51,078 nt of DNA from an uncultured Thermomicrobiales bacterium. Lineage in GTDB: Bacteria > Chloroflexota > Chloroflexia > Thermomicrobiales > UBA6265. The stretch spans positions 1 through 51,078 of the forward strand of contig CADCWE010000253.1 of the NCBI GenBank assembly GCA_902806325.1, in the 5' to 3' direction. Below are positions 28,042 through 38,299 of the stretch, one piece after another; the first letter of the stretch is position 1; every line of letters starts with the position of its first letter. Both the position numbers and the translations under genes were made by a program. A model generated the notes under the pieces. That model saw nothing but the letters and a program-made list of their open reading frames with translations, had not been told where the DNA came from and made no database searches.

Positions 28042-28512
28042 CTACTTTCCGGCCAGGGCACGGGCCTCGGCCGCGACGTTCTCCGCCTCGGTCGGGGTGC
28101 CCGGCGTTTCGCGCAGCACGAAGCGGCAGTCCATCGGCATCTTCATGCCGGCGCGCTTGAGCGCTTCCTCGGCCAGTGCCTGGGGCACGCCGCCGACCTC
28201 GAACAACAAGCGCCCCGGCTTGACCACGGCGACCCAGAACTCCGGGTTGCCCTTGCCGGAACCCATCCGGGTCTCGGCCGGTTTTTGGGTCACCGGCTTG
28301 TCGGGAAAGATCCGGATCCAGACCTTGCCGCCGCGCTTGAGGTAGTTGGTGATCGCGCGCCGGGCCGACTCGATCTGGCGGCTGTTGACCCAGGCCGGCT
28401 CCAACGCCTGGAGCCCGAACTCGCCGAACGCCATCGTCGAGCCGCGATAGGCCTTGCCCGTCATCCGGCCCCGCATCATCTTGCGGTATTTTGTCCGCTT
28501 GGGCATCAACAT
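28042..28512 (-). CDS. rplP: 50S ribosomal protein L16
   Basis: A 156-residue protein near the A site. [20 protein letters not shown] opens it, and [20 protein letters not shown] and [20 protein letters not shown] follow. The first ATG is kept because the family begins M-L-x-P-K-R. It follows rpsC across a heptad spacer. Confidence 0.98.
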   Translation of the reverse strand: MLMPKRTKYRKMMRGRMTGKAYRGSTMAFGEFGLQALEPAWVNSRQIESARRAITNYLKRGGKVWIRIFPDKPVTQKPAETRMGSGKGNPEFWVAVVKPGRLLFEVGGVPQALAEEALKRAGMKMPMDCRFVLRETPGTPTEAENVAAEARALAGK

Positions 28513-28539
28513 GGTCGTCTACGCTCCTGGACGAGCTGT

Positions 28540-28620
28540 CAGCCATCAGCCATCAGTCGTCAGCTAGTTCCTGAATCCGCACCGCCGTGCTAACCATCGA
28601 AGCCGACGGCCGATGGCTGA
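28540..28620. repeat. Heptad fold-back spacer rpsC-rplP
   Basis: The words CAGCCAT, CAGCCAT, CAGTCGT, CAGCTAG (28540-28567) face AGCCGAC, GGCCGAT, GGCTGAC. The 9-mer TCAGCCATC occurs twice on the left and pairs with GATGGCTGA (28612-28620). Confidence 0.7.
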
Positions 28621-28624
28621 CCGC

Positions 28625-29311
28625 TTAGTCGGCCGGCGCCGCCGCCAAGTCCGCCGTCAGCGTCGCCTCGGTGACCGGGCGGCGCTCCGGGATCACGTCG
28701 CCCTTGTAGGTCCAGACCTTGACCCCGATCCGGCCGTAGGTCGTGTGGGCGTGGACGATGCCGTAGTAGATGTTCGCCCGCAACGTGGAGCGGGGCACCC
28801 GGCCGTCCGACTCGGTCACCGTGCGGCTCATCTCGGCGCCGCCGAGGCGGCCGGAGAGGGTGATTTTGCAGCCCTTGGCGCCACGCCGCATCGCCTGCTG
28901 GACCGCGTGCTTCATCGCCCGCCGGTACGAGACGCGGCGCGCGATCTGCTCGGCGATGCTCTCCGCAATCAGCCGGGCGTCGGTTTCGGGGATCTTGATC
29001 TCCTCGATCTTGAGGTGGATCTTCTTCCCGACCTCCTTCTCCAGCATCCCGCGCAGGCGCTCGACGTTGGCGCCCTGCTTGCCGATCACGATCCCCGGCT
29101 TCGAGGTGTGCAGCGCGACGTCGACCTTGTTCGCCGACCGCTCCAGTTCGATCTTGGAGATCCCGGCCCGTGCCAGGTCACGCATGATCAGCCGCCGGAT
29201 CTTCAGATCCTCGTGCAACTGATCGGTGTAGTTCCGTTCTGCGTACCACTTGGATTCCCACTCGGTGACGATGCCAAGCCGGAACCCGATCGGGTTGACC
29301 TTCCGTCCCAT
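28625..29311 (-). CDS. rpsC: 30S ribosomal protein S3
   Basis: A 228-residue protein starting [20 protein letters not shown]. The KH RNA-binding motif is [20 protein letters not shown], and the C-terminal domain has [20 protein letters not shown] and [20 protein letters not shown]. The ATG overlaps the rplV stop by one base (TAATG), so the longer upstream frame is rejected. Confidence 0.98.
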   Translation of the reverse strand: MGRKVNPIGFRLGIVTEWESKWYAERNYTDQLHEDLKIRRLIMRDLARAGISKIELERSANKVDVALHTSKPGIVIGKQGANVERLRGMLEKEVGKKIHLKIEEIKIPETDARLIAESIAEQIARRVSYRRAMKHAVQQAMRRGAKGCKITLSGRLGGAEMSRTVTESDGRVPRSTLRANIYYGIVHAHTTYGRIGVKVWTYKGDVIPERRPVTEATLTADLAAAPAD

Positions 29312-29652
29312 TAACGCCCCTCCCTGTCTTCGGCGATCACCGTGATGCTGCACGATCGCTTGATGATCCGCCCAACCCGGCCCCGCGCCCTCGGCTTGAA
29401 GCGCTTCAAACTCGGTCCATCGTCGGCGTAGATCGCCTTGATCCACAGGTCTTCCGGATCCAGGTCGTAGTTGTTCTCGGCGTTGGCCGCGACCGACTTC
29501 AAGAGCCGTTCCACGTCCTCCGCCGTCTTGTTCGGCAAGAATCGGGCGATCGCGATCGCCTCCAACACCCGCCGGCCGCGGACCGCGTCCACGACCAATC
29601 GGGCTTTCCGCGGCGACACCCGCACGTTGGCGAGACTGGCCCGCACTTCCAT
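29311..29652 (-). CDS. rplV: 50S ribosomal protein L22
   Basis: A 113-residue protein: [20 protein letters not shown], the extended loop ending in [20 protein letters not shown], which lines the exit tunnel. It lies between rpsS and rpsC; an 88-nt spacer to rpsS holds a weak CTACCGC/CCGACTT heptad tract. Confidence 0.98.
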   Translation of the reverse strand: MEVRASLANVRVSPRKARLVVDAVRGRRVLEAIAIARFLPNKTAEDVERLLKSVAANAENNYDLDPEDLWIKAIYADDGPSLKRFKPRARGRVGRIIKRSCSITVIAEDREGR

Positions 29653-29740
29653 TCGTCCGCTCCTGGCGACCGTTCCGCCGCCGCCGGTTAGCGCCGCCCT
29701 ACGACGACTTCCGACTTCCGTCTACCGCCTACCGACTCGA

Positions 29741-30022
29741 CTACCGCCGCGCCCGCCGGTCCGCGTCCTTGCCGTGGCCCCGGAAGGTCCGGGTCGGCGC
29801 GAACTCGCCGAGCTTATGCCCGACCATCGGCTCCGTGACAAAGATCGGCACGTGCGCCCGACCATTGTGAATCGCGATCGTGTGCCCGACCATCCCGGGA
29901 AAGATGGTCGACGCCCGCGCCCAGGTCCGGATCACCCGCCGTTCGTTGCCCCGGTTCAGGGTCTCGACCTTCTTCAGCAGCTTGGGGTCGATGTACGGCC
30001 CCTTCTTGGACGACCTCGACAT
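29741..30022 (-). CDS. rpsS: 30S ribosomal protein S19
   Basis: A 93-residue head protein: [78 protein letters not shown]. All conserved segments are present at normal length. It follows rplB across the strongest heptad fold-back spacer in the window. Confidence 0.98.
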   Translation of the reverse strand: MSRSSKKGPYIDPKLLKKVETLNRGNERRVIRTWARASTIFPGMVGHTIAIHNGRAHVPIFVTEPMVGHKLGEFAPTRTFRGHGKDADRRARR

Positions 30023-30035
30023 TGGCGTTCTCCGG

Positions 30036-30148
30036 AGCTGTCAGCCGTCGGCTGTCAGCCATCAGCCTTGAGGTACGGACGACCCTCCGCACCAACCCAA
30101 TCCGCTGACAACCAAAAGCTGAAGGCTGATGGCTGACAGCCGACGGCT
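30036..30148. repeat. 27-bp perfect fold-back heptad spacer rplB-rpsS
   Basis: Bases 30043-30069 and 30122-30148 are perfect 27-nt inverted copies separated by 52 nt. Each arm is made of 7-nt words of the CAGCCAT/CAGCCGT type. On the transcript this would form a very stable hairpin between the rplB stop and the rpsS start. Confidence 0.85.
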
Positions 30149-30150
30149 CG

Positions 30151-30987
30151 TCACCGTCGGTCGCGGTTCGCCGGCCGCCGCCGGACGATCATGTTGTCGG
30201 TCCGCTTCTTGTTGCGCGTCCGCTGGAAGGCGGGCTTGCCCCACTTGGTCTTCGGCTGGCCGCCGATCGGCGCCTTGCCCTCGCCACCGCCGTGCGGGTG
30301 GTCGCGCGGGTTCATCGCCGAGCCGCGCACGGTCGGGCGCCGGCCCATATGGCGAGAGCGCCCGGCCTTGCCGATCTCGATGTTCTCGTGGTCGACGTTG
30401 CCGACCTGGCCGAGGGTCGCCATGCAGGTCATCAGCACCCGGCGCACCTCACCCGACGGCATCCGGATCTGCGCGTACTCCTCGCCCTTGGCCATCAGCT
30501 GGGCGGAGGTGCCGGCGGAGCGGACCATCTGGCCGCCCTTGCCGGGGTAGAGTTCGATGTTGTGGATCTGGGTTCCGGTCGGGATCAGGCTCAACGGCAA
30601 CGCGTTGCCGACCCGGATCGGGGCCTCCGGCCCGGAAACGACGGTGTCGCCGACCTTGATCCCGACCGGCGCCAGCATGTAGCGCTTCTCACCGTCGCGG
30701 TAGAACAGCAGCGCGATCCGGGCCGACCGGTTCGGGTCGTACTCGATCGCCGCCACCCGGGCCACCACCCCCGGCTTGTTGCGCTTGAAGTCGATGATCC
30801 GGTAGAAGCGCTTGTTGCCGCCGCCCCGGTGCCGGGTGGTGATCCGGCCCTTGTTGTTGCGGCCGGCGTGCTTCTTCAGCGGCTCGATCAGGCTCCGTTC
30901 GGGCTTTTTCTTGGTGATCTCTTCGAAGGTCGACACGCTCATCGAGCGCCGCCCCGGCGAAGTCGGTTTGTACTTGCGGATCGCCAT
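30151..30987 (-). CDS. rplB: 50S ribosomal protein L2
   Basis: A 278-residue protein essential for subunit joining and peptidyl transfer. [38 protein letters not shown], and [19 protein letters not shown] containing the conserved histidine loop. It follows rplW by 9 nt. Confidence 0.98.
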   Translation of the reverse strand: MAIRKYKPTSPGRRSMSVSTFEEITKKKPERSLIEPLKKHAGRNNKGRITTRHRGGGNKRFYRIIDFKRNKPGVVARVAAIEYDPNRSARIALLFYRDGEKRYMLAPVGIKVGDTVVSGPEAPIRVGNALPLSLIPTGTQIHNIELYPGKGGQMVRSAGTSAQLMAKGEEYAQIRMPSGEVRRVLMTCMATLGQVGNVDHENIEIGKAGRSRHMGRRPTVRGSAMNPRDHPHGGGEGKAPIGGQPKTKWGKPAFQRTRNKKRTDNMIVRRRPANRDRR

Positions 30988-30996
30988 CGTCTACCC

Positions 30997-31308
30997 CTAC
31001 ACCTGCTCGAAGATGTCGATCCGCTGGCCCGGCTCCAGCGTCACGATCGCCTTCTTCCAGCCGGCCTCGTGGCCGGTGATCCGGCCCCGTCCGCGCCGCA
31101 GGCCGCGGGACCGCGCCTTCGGCTTCACATTCAGCGTGTTGACCGCCTTCACCCGGACGTCGAACGTTTTCTCGATCGCGTCCCGGATCTGGATCTTGTT
31201 CGCCGTCGGCAGGACCACGAAGGTGTACTGGCCTTGCTCCATCAGCCAGGTGTTCTTCTCCGTGATCAACGGCCGCTGGATGATGTCCTCGACCCTCAAC
31301 TCAGGCAC
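30997..31308 (-). CDS. rplW: 50S ribosomal protein L23
   Basis: A 103-residue tunnel-exit protein that docks trigger factor and SRP. IIQRPLITEKNTWLMEQGQY, FVVLPTANKIQIRDAIEKTF, DVRVKAVNTLNVKPKARSRG. The start overlaps the end of rplD by 8 nt. Confidence 0.97.
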   Translation of the reverse strand: MPELRVEDIIQRPLITEKNTWLMEQGQYTFVVLPTANKIQIRDAIEKTFDVRVKAVNTLNVKPKARSRGLRRGRGRITGHEAGWKKAIVTLEPGQRIDIFEQV

Positions 31309-32083
31309 CGATGGCCTCCTGTTCTTGTGGCTGGGCCGGCGCCTGGGCCGCGACCGCCGCCGAAGCCGCCGCGTTGCGAACCCGGTTGCGCTGCCGGTTG
31401 CGGGCCGCGATTCGCTCGATCCGCGCCGCCCGGAACCGGCCGGGGATGCGCTTCTCGCCCTGGAGCGCCCACAGCCCCTCGATCACCGGGATCGCCTCTT
31501 CCATCACCACCAGGCGCTCGTACTTCAGCACGTCGCGCACGTTAAGGTTGTTGGCGAGGATCGTCTCGGCGTTTGGCAGGTTGCCGGCCGCCTTGAAGAC
31601 GACGTCGGTCCGCTCCGGCAGCACGATCAGAAAGGCCCGCGACTCCGGCAGGCTGCCCAGGATCGCCTTCATCGTCTTGGTCCGGGGCTCGATGCCGCCG
31701 AGGTCGCGGATCACCGTCAGGCGGTCGTCGGCGACCTTGGCCGAGAGCGCCGAGCGGATCGCCAGCCGCCGCATCTGGCGCGGCATGTCCTGGCGGTAGG
31801 ACCGCGGGTGCGGCCCCCAGACCACCCCGCCGCCCTTCCACTGCGGGGCGCGGGTCGATCCCTGCCGCGCGCGGCCGGTCCCCTTCTGCCGCCACGGCTT
31901 TTTGCCGCCGCCGGAGACCTCGCCCCGGGTCTTGGTGTCGTGGGTGCCGCGGCGGGCGTTCGCCTGCTGGCGCAGCAGCGCCTGGTGCATCACCGCGATG
32001 TGCGGCTCGATCCCCCAGACCGTCTCGTCGAGTTCGGTTTGCCCGGCGACCTCGCCGGTGGTGCTGTAAACGTCAACCTGCAT
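31301..32083 (-). CDS. rplD: 50S ribosomal protein L4
   Basis: A 260-residue protein. The tunnel loop GTHDTKTRGEVSGGGKKPWR and QKGTGRARQGSTRAPQWKGG is complete. It is about 50 residues longer than E. coli L4, with an Ala/Gln-rich C-terminal tail (AASAAVAAQAPAQPQEQEA). L4 represses the S10 operon in enterobacteria; whether it does so here is unknown. Confidence 0.97.
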   Translation of the reverse strand: MQVDVYSTTGEVAGQTELDETVWGIEPHIAVMHQALLRQQANARRGTHDTKTRGEVSGGGKKPWRQKGTGRARQGSTRAPQWKGGGVVWGPHPRSYRQDMPRQMRRLAIRSALSAKVADDRLTVIRDLGGIEPRTKTMKAILGSLPESRAFLIVLPERTDVVFKAAGNLPNAETILANNLNVRDVLKYERLVVMEEAIPVIEGLWALQGEKRIPGRFRAARIERIAARNRQRNRVRNAAASAAVAAQAPAQPQEQEAIGA

Positions 32084-32100
32084 CGTGGTTCTCCAACGAA

Positions 32101-32168
32101 GCTGCCGGCGATCAGCCCTCAGCTATCAGCTGCTTGCAGACGGCCGATAGCTGACCGCTGACGGCTCG
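32101..32168. repeat. Heptad fold-back spacer rplC-rplD
   Basis: The words CAGCCCT, CAGCTAT, CAGCTGC face GGCCGAT, AGCTGAC, CGCTGAC. TCAGCTAT (32119-32126) pairs with ATAGCTGA (32147-32154). Confidence 0.65.
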
Positions 32169-32804
32169 TTACTTCTTGCGCTGCCCCTTGATCGCCCGCT
32201 GGATCGTCACCAACCCTTTGTTCGGGCCGGGCACCGACCCCTGGATCAGGAGCAGGTTGCGTTCCGGATCCACCTTCATCACCCGGAGGTTCTGCACCGT
32301 CACCCGCTCGTGCCCCATGTGGCCCGCCATCTTCATTCCTTTGAAGACGCGGCCGGGGGTGGCGCTGGAGCCGATCGAGCCCGGCGCCCGGAGGCGGTCG
32401 GACTGACCGTGGGTCTTGGGGCCACCGCTGAAGCCGTGCCGCTTGACGCCGCCCTGGAAGCCGCGCCCCTTCGACGTGCCGATCACGTCGACCAGCTCGC
32501 CCTCGGCGAAGGCGTCGGCCTTGATCACCTGACCGACCGCGAAGTCGCCCAGGTTGTCGGCCTTGACCTCGCGCAGGTGGGCGGACATGAACCCGCTGGC
32601 GGCGCGGTGCCCCGTCTCCGGCTTGTTGGGCTTCTTCAGCAGCCCAAACCCGAGCTGGACCGCCTCGTAGCCGTCCTTCTCCGCCGTCCGGATCTGGGTT
32701 ACGACATTGGGGCCGGTTTCGACCACCGTCACCGGGTGAACCACACCGGTCTCGTCGAAGTATTGGGTCATCGCGAGCTTGCGCCCGATCATCGCTTGGA
32801 TCAT
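32169..32804 (-). CDS. rplC: 50S ribosomal protein L3
   Basis: A 211-residue protein. [60 protein letters not shown] and [20 protein letters not shown]. The long loop carrying GFQGGVKRH reaches toward the peptidyl-transferase centre. It lies between rpsJ and rplD. Confidence 0.98.
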   Translation of the reverse strand: MIQAMIGRKLAMTQYFDETGVVHPVTVVETGPNVVTQIRTAEKDGYEAVQLGFGLLKKPNKPETGHRAASGFMSAHLREVKADNLGDFAVGQVIKADAFAEGELVDVIGTSKGRGFQGGVKRHGFSGGPKTHGQSDRLRAPGSIGSSATPGRVFKGMKMAGHMGHERVTVQNLRVMKVDPERNLLLIQGSVPGPNKGLVTIQRAIKGQRKK

Positions 32805-32931
32805 TGGCTCCCTCCTGGTCTTCCAGGACGCCCCGCCAGCCTCGCTAGGCCGCCGGAACCGTCAGAGCGTGACGACGGGGTCGAAGGTCGGCAGTCGGCG
32901 GCGATTCGTGCTTCCGGCTTCCGGCTCCCGA

Positions 32932-33252
32932 CTACAGCTTGATCTCGATGTCCACGCCGGCCGGCAGATTCAGCCGCATCAGGGCGCGGATCGTGTTGCC
33001 GCTCGGCTCCAGGACGTCGATCAGCCGCTTGTGGGTGCGGATCTCGAACTGCTCCTGGGAATCCTTGTCGATGAACGGCGAGCGGATGACGCTGAACTTC
33101 TCGATCCGGGTCGGCAGCGGCACCGGGCCGGCCACCTTCGCGCCGGTCGATTCCGCCGTCTCGACGATCTTCCCGGCCGATTGGTCGAGGATCTTGTGAT
33201 CGTAGGCCTTGAGGCGGATCCGGATTTTCTGACTTGGTTTGCGCGCGACCAT
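32932..33252 (-). CDS. rpsJ: 30S ribosomal protein S10
   Basis: A 106-residue protein: [60 protein letters not shown]. The ATG at 33252 has a GGAGG motif 3-8 nt upstream; the longer frame runs back through the heptad tract. S10 also serves in transcription antitermination with NusB. Confidence 0.98.
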   Translation of the reverse strand: MVARKPSQKIRIRLKAYDHKILDQSAGKIVETAESTGAKVAGPVPLPTRIEKFSVIRSPFIDKDSQEQFEIRTHKRLIDVLEPSGNTIRALMRLNLPAGVDIEIKL

Positions 33253-33260
33253 GGTTCCTC

Positions 33261-33322
33261 CGAGTGGGTCGTGGGGAGTGGGTAGTGGGTAGGACAAACC
33301 GCCCACCCCCACCACCGACTCG
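33261..33322. repeat. Heptad fold-back spacer tuf-rpsJ
   Basis: CGAGTGGGTC... with words AGTGGGT, AGTGGGT (33276-33290) faces GCCCACC, CCCACCACCGACTCG (33301-33322). The outer ends CGAGT/GACTCG are complementary. Confidence 0.65.
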
Positions 33323-33328
33323 TGCAAG

Positions 33329-34528
<1,200 letters not shown>

Positions 34529-34634
34529 GAGTGCTTCTCCCCTATCCTCGTTCCGTGCGCGGGTTCCTTGGGGACCACGCGGTCCCCCCAAAAGCGGCGA
34601 TCCCCCGGTTGGGAGACCGCCGCGCCAACCCCGG

Positions 34635-36746
34635 TTAGTCGCGCCGCGCCTTGGCCAAGAACTCCTCGGTCAGGTTCTGCGGCAGCGGCGCGTAGTGGTC
34701 GAACTGCATCGAGTAGACGGCCCGGCCCTGGGTCATCGAGCGCAGCTCGGTGGCGTAGCCGAACATCGCCGACAGCGGGACGTGCGCCCGCACCACCTGC
34801 GCCCCCGACCGCGACTCCATCCCCTGAACCTGGCCGCGGCGGGAGTTGAGGTCGCCGATCACGTCGCCCATGAAGTCGTCCGGCGTCACCACCTCGACGT
34901 CCATGATCGGCTCCAGGATCACCGACCGGCCACGCTTGATCGCGTCCTTGAGCGCCAGCGAACCGGCAATCTTGAACGCCATCTCGGAGGAGTCGACGTC
35001 GTGAAACGAGCCGTCAACGACGGTCGCCTTGAGGTCCACCACCGGGAACCCGGCCTGGCCCCCGGTCAGCATCGCTTCCCGGATCCCGGCGTCGATCGGC
35101 GCGATGAACTCGCGCGGGATCGAGCCGCCGACGATCTTGTCGACGAACTCGTAGCCGACGCCGCGCTCCTGCGGCGCGAACTCGACCACCGCGTGACCGT
35201 ACTGGCCCTTGCCTCCGGTCTGCCGGACGTGGCGACCCTCGGCCTTGACCGGCACCGTGATCGTTTCTTTGTAGGCGACCTGCGGCCGGCCGACGTTGGC
35301 GTCGACCCGGAACTCGCGCATCATCCGGTCGACGATCACTTCCAGGTGCAGCTCGCCCATCCCGTCGATCACGGTCTGGCCGGTTTCCTCGACCGTCCGC
35401 ATGCGGAAGGTCGGGTCTTCCTCGGCCAAGCGGACCAGCGCCGCGCCCATCTTGTCCTGGTCGGCGCGGGTCTTCGGCTCGATCGAGACCGAGATCACCG
35501 GCTCGGGGAAGGTGATGTTTTCGAGGATCACCGGGTTGGCGATGTCGCAGAGGGTGTCACCGGTGAAGGTGCTTTTGAGACCGATCACGGCGCAGATGTC
35601 GCCGGCGTTGATCGTCGCCACTTCCTCGCGGTGGTTGGCGTGCATCTGCAGCAGCCGCCCGATCCGCTCCCGCTCGCCCTTGGTCGAGTTGAGGACGTAG
35701 GACCCGGAATCCAGTTTGCCGGAGTAGACGCGGATGTAGGCCAGTTTGCCGACGTGGGGATCGGATTGGATCTTGAACGCCAGGGCGGAGAACGGCTGCC
35801 CCGGCTCGACCGAGCGGATCTCTTCCTCGCCGGAGCGGGGATGGATCCCGTGGACCGCCTCGACGTTGAGCGGCGAGGGCAAGAAGTTGACGATCGCGTC
35901 GAGCATCAACTGGACGCCCTTGTTCTTCAGGGCGGAGCCGCAGAGGACGGGGACGAGGGTGCTGTTCAGGGTGGCGGTGCGCAGACCGGCGATCAACTCG
36001 GCGTTGGTCAACTCGTCGCCCGCGAAGTAGCGCTCCAGCAACCCCTCGTCGGTCTCGGCGATCAGCTCGACGATCCGCAGCCGGGCCGCGGCGGCCTCGT
36101 CGGCCATCGCCGCCGGGATGTCGGTCCGCTCGATGTTCTGGCCCATATCGTCGTGGTAGAAGTAGGCGCAGTTCTCGATCAGGTCGATCACGCCCTTGAA
36201 GTCGGACTCGGCGCCGATCGGCAGTTGGACCGGGACCGGTGTCGCCTTGAGGCGATCGACGATCATGTCCAGGGTGCGCTGGAACGAGGCGCCGGTGCGG
36301 TCCATCTTGTTGACGAAGCAGAACCGGGGCACGCGGTACTTGTCCGCCTGCCGCCAGACCGTTTCCGACTGCGGCTCGACGCCGGCCACCGCGTCGAAGA
36401 CGACGACGCCGCCGTCGAGCACGCGCAGGGAACGCTCCACCTCGACCGTGAAGTCGACGTGGCCCGGCGTATCGATGATGTTGATCCGGTGGTCTTTCCA
36501 GTAGCAGGTGGTGGCGGCGGAGGTGATGGTGATCCCGCGCTCGCGCTCCTGGATCATCCAGTCCATCGTCGCCGCGCCCTCGTGGACCTCACCCGGGCGG
36601 TGGACCCGGCCGGTGTAGTAGAGGATGCGCTCGGTCGTGGTGGTCTTGCCCGCATCGATGTGGGCGATGATGCCGATGTTCCGGGTCCGCGCCAGCGCGG
36701 TCTGGATGTCGGCCAGTTTGGGTGCGGTGGCGGTGGCGGTACTCAT
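34635..36746 (-). CDS. fusA: Elongation factor G
   Basis: A 703-residue translocase GTPase. G1 [13 protein letters not shown] (28-40), [21 protein letters not shown]3 [10 protein letters not shown]4 NKMDRTG, and the domain IV-V region with [20 protein letters not shown] and [20 protein letters not shown]. It has the full family length. It follows rpsG in the classic str order rpsL-rpsG-fusA-tuf. Confidence 0.98.
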   Translation of the reverse strand: MSTATATAPKLADIQTALARTRNIGIIAHIDAGKTTTTERILYYTGRVHRPGEVHEGAATMDWMIQERERGITITSAATTCYWKDHRINIIDTPGHVDFTVEVERSLRVLDGGVVVFDAVAGVEPQSETVWRQADKYRVPRFCFVNKMDRTGASFQRTLDMIVDRLKATPVPVQLPIGAESDFKGVIDLIENCAYFYHDDMGQNIERTDIPAAMADEAAAARLRIVELIAETDEGLLERYFAGDELTNAELIAGLRTATLNSTLVPVLCGSALKNKGVQLMLDAIVNFLPSPLNVEAVHGIHPRSGEEEIRSVEPGQPFSALAFKIQSDPHVGKLAYIRVYSGKLDSGSYVLNSTKGERERIGRLLQMHANHREEVATINAGDICAVIGLKSTFTGDTLCDIANPVILENITFPEPVISVSIEPKTRADQDKMGAALVRLAEEDPTFRMRTVEETGQTVIDGMGELHLEVIVDRMMREFRVDANVGRPQVAYKETITVPVKAEGRHVRQTGGKGQYGHAVVEFAPQERGVGYEFVDKIVGGSIPREFIAPIDAGIREAMLTGGQAGFPVVDLKATVVDGSFHDVDSSEMAFKIAGSLALKDAIKRGRSVILEPIMDVEVVTPDDFMGDVIGDLNSRRGQVQGMESRSGAQVVRAHVPLSAMFGYATELRSMTQGRAVYSMQFDHYAPLPQNLTEEFLAKARRD

Positions 36747-36758
36747 GGTGGTCCCTTG

Positions 36759-36881
36759 TAGCTTTCAGCTGTCAGCAATCAGCTATCAGTTTTTCGTCGT
36801 CACCAGCCCCGCCCGTTCCCGGCGCACCCATGGTCCAAAAAACCACGGGCTCATAGCTGATAGCTGACGGCCGATAGCTCC
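36759..36881. repeat. Heptad fold-back spacer rpsG-fusA
   Basis: The words TCAGCTG, TCAGCAA, TCAGCTA, TCAG on the left face TAGCTGA, TAGCTGA, CGGCCGA, TAGCT on the right. AGCTATCAG (36781-36789) pairs with CTGATAGCT (36857-36865). The centre contains the T/A-rich piece TTTTTCGTCGTC. Confidence 0.7.
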
Positions 36882-36884
36882 TCG

Positions 36885-37358
36885 CTAAAATCGTCCGTAG
36901 TGGGAGAAGGCCTTGTTGGCCTCGGCCATCCGGTGGGTGTCTTCCCGGCGCTTGATGGTGGCGCCGGTGCCGTTGAAGGCGTCGAGCAGCTCGTTGGCGA
37001 GCTTCTCCTGCATGGACTTGCCGTTGCGGCTGCGGGCGGAGGTCAGCAGCCAGCGGATCGCCAGCGAGCGGCGGCGCTCGCCCTCGATCGGCACCGGTAC
37101 CTGGTAGGTCGCGCCGCCGACCCGGCGGGGCTTGACCTCCAAAACCGGGGTCGCGTTGTAGACCGCCTGCTCGAAGACCTCCAGCGGGTCGCGCCCGGTG
37201 CGGGTCTGGATGTTGGCCATCGCGCCGTACATGATCCGCTCGGCCAGGCCCTTCTTGCCGCGCTGCATGATCTTGTTGATGAAGCGCGAGACCAGCTCGC
37301 TGTTGTACTTCGCGTCCGGCGGCGGCACCCGGCGGACGATCGTTCCACGCCTCGGCAT
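36885..37358 (-). CDS. rpsG: 30S ribosomal protein S7
   Basis: A 157-residue primary 16S binder: [80 protein letters not shown] and the end [12 protein letters not shown]. The ATG at 37358 is chosen on family length; the longer frame is the translated repeat tract. Confidence 0.98.
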   Translation of the reverse strand: MPRRGTIVRRVPPPDAKYNSELVSRFINKIMQRGKKGLAERIMYGAMANIQTRTGRDPLEVFEQAVYNATPVLEVKPRRVGGATYQVPVPIEGERRRSLAIRWLLTSARSRNGKSMQEKLANELLDAFNGTGATIKRREDTHRMAEANKAFSHYGRF

Positions 37359-37378
37359 TGCTGCGCTCCTCCTGGCAA

Positions 37379-37470
37379 AGACGGGGAGACGGGAAGACGG
37401 GAAGTCGGGCAGTACCCCGTCGTCGTGCTCTCCACTTCCCGTCTTCCCGTCTCCCCGACTACCCGTCTCC
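37379..37470. repeat. 24-bp perfect fold-back spacer rpsL-rpsG
   Basis: Bases 37382-37405 and 37434-37457 are perfect 24-nt inverted copies made of AGACGGGA/AGACGGGG words (8-nt period), with a 28-nt loop. Extra imperfect copies flank both arms. It lies just upstream of the rpsG start. Confidence 0.85.
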
Positions 37471-37526
37471 GTGTACACACGAAAAAGCGGTCAACGTCTC
37501 TTCGCAGACGTCGCGCCGCTTTTCGT
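37471..37526 (-). promoter_or_regulatory. Long cruciform hairpin in the rpsL-rpsG spacer
   Basis: ACACGAAAAAGCGG is mirrored by CCGCTTTTCGTGT (one extra A), with an inner CGTCT/AGACG stem. It is adjacent to the 24-bp repeat, so two strong hairpins separate rpsL from rpsG. It could be a partial terminator or processing site setting the rpsL to rpsG ratio; this is inference. Confidence 0.55.
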
Positions 37527-37607
37527 GTCAGGGTCGCTCAGTTCCGCGAACGGTGCCGCGGTCGGTACCCAGCTCAAGCCCGGTCGCCGGTTGCCCGGCT
37601 TCCGGCG

Positions 37608-38036
37608 TTAGCTCTTCTTGGGCGCCTTGGTTCCGTACTTCGAGCGCGCGCGCTTGCGGTTATCGACCCCGCGGGCGTCCAGGGTGCCGCGCACGATGTG
37701 GTAGCGCACGCCCGGCAGGTCCTTGACCTTGCCGCCGCGCACCAGCACCACGGAGTGCTCCTGGAGGTTATGCCCCTCGCCCGGGATGTAGGCGGTGACC
37801 TCGATCTGGTTGGTCAACCGCACGCGGGCGATCTTGCGCAACGCCGAGTTGGGCTTCTTAGGCGTCATCGTCTTGACCTGGGTGCAGACCCCGCGCTTCT
37901 GCGGCGAACCCTTGCCCTTGCGGAGCTGACCGGCGTACCGGCCGAGGGCGCTGCTGGTGAAGCCGAGGGCCGGCGACTTGGTCTTCTTTTTGACGCGCTT
38001 GCGGCCCTTACGAACCAACTGATTGATCGTCGGCAC
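37608..38036 (-). CDS. rpsL: 30S ribosomal protein S12 with N-terminal insertion
   Basis: A 142-residue decoding-centre protein. [40 protein letters not shown] (streptomycin-site lysine present), and [20 protein letters not shown]. About 18 residues ([19 protein letters not shown] region) are inserted between SPAL and SPQKRGVC compared with E. coli. The start is GTG with AAGGAG 6 nt upstream. It is first in the superoperon. Confidence 0.97.
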   Translation of the reverse strand: MPTINQLVRKGRKRVKKKTKSPALGFTSSALGRYAGQLRKGKGSPQKRGVCTQVKTMTPKKPNSALRKIARVRLTNQIEVTAYIPGEGHNLQEHSVVLVRGGKVKDLPGVRYHIVRGTLDARGVDNRKRARSKYGTKAPKKS

Positions 38037-38185
38037 GATTAGCTCCTTGGCCGTTTACCCCGCATCCCACCCGAAGGCGGGTTGCCACGGCGCCATCCAT
38101 CGCGTGAGGGTCGAACGCCCCATCCCGAACTCGCCGTCGAGCGCGCAACCTCGTCTGAGCCGCCTCGGGACGGCCACAGGAAGGG

Positions 38186-38215
38186 ATTTTACGCAGGTTT
38201 GCGGTGCGTCGTCAA
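38186..38215 (-). promoter_or_regulatory. Promoter of the rpsL superoperon
   Basis: On the minus strand TTGACG (38210-38215) and TAAAAT (38186-38191) are 18 nt apart. The start would be near 38179, leaving a leader of about 140 nt that contains an ACCCGCC-TTCG-GGTGGG hairpin (about 38071-38088), a possible attenuator, before the rpsL ribosome site. Confidence 0.7.
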
Positions 38216-38299
38216 GGCGAACGCGCGACATCCGTTACGTCGAGTGGCGGAGGCTTATGCTTGATCGCTTCGGGCATGGCCCCGCCAATCCCCCGGCCG

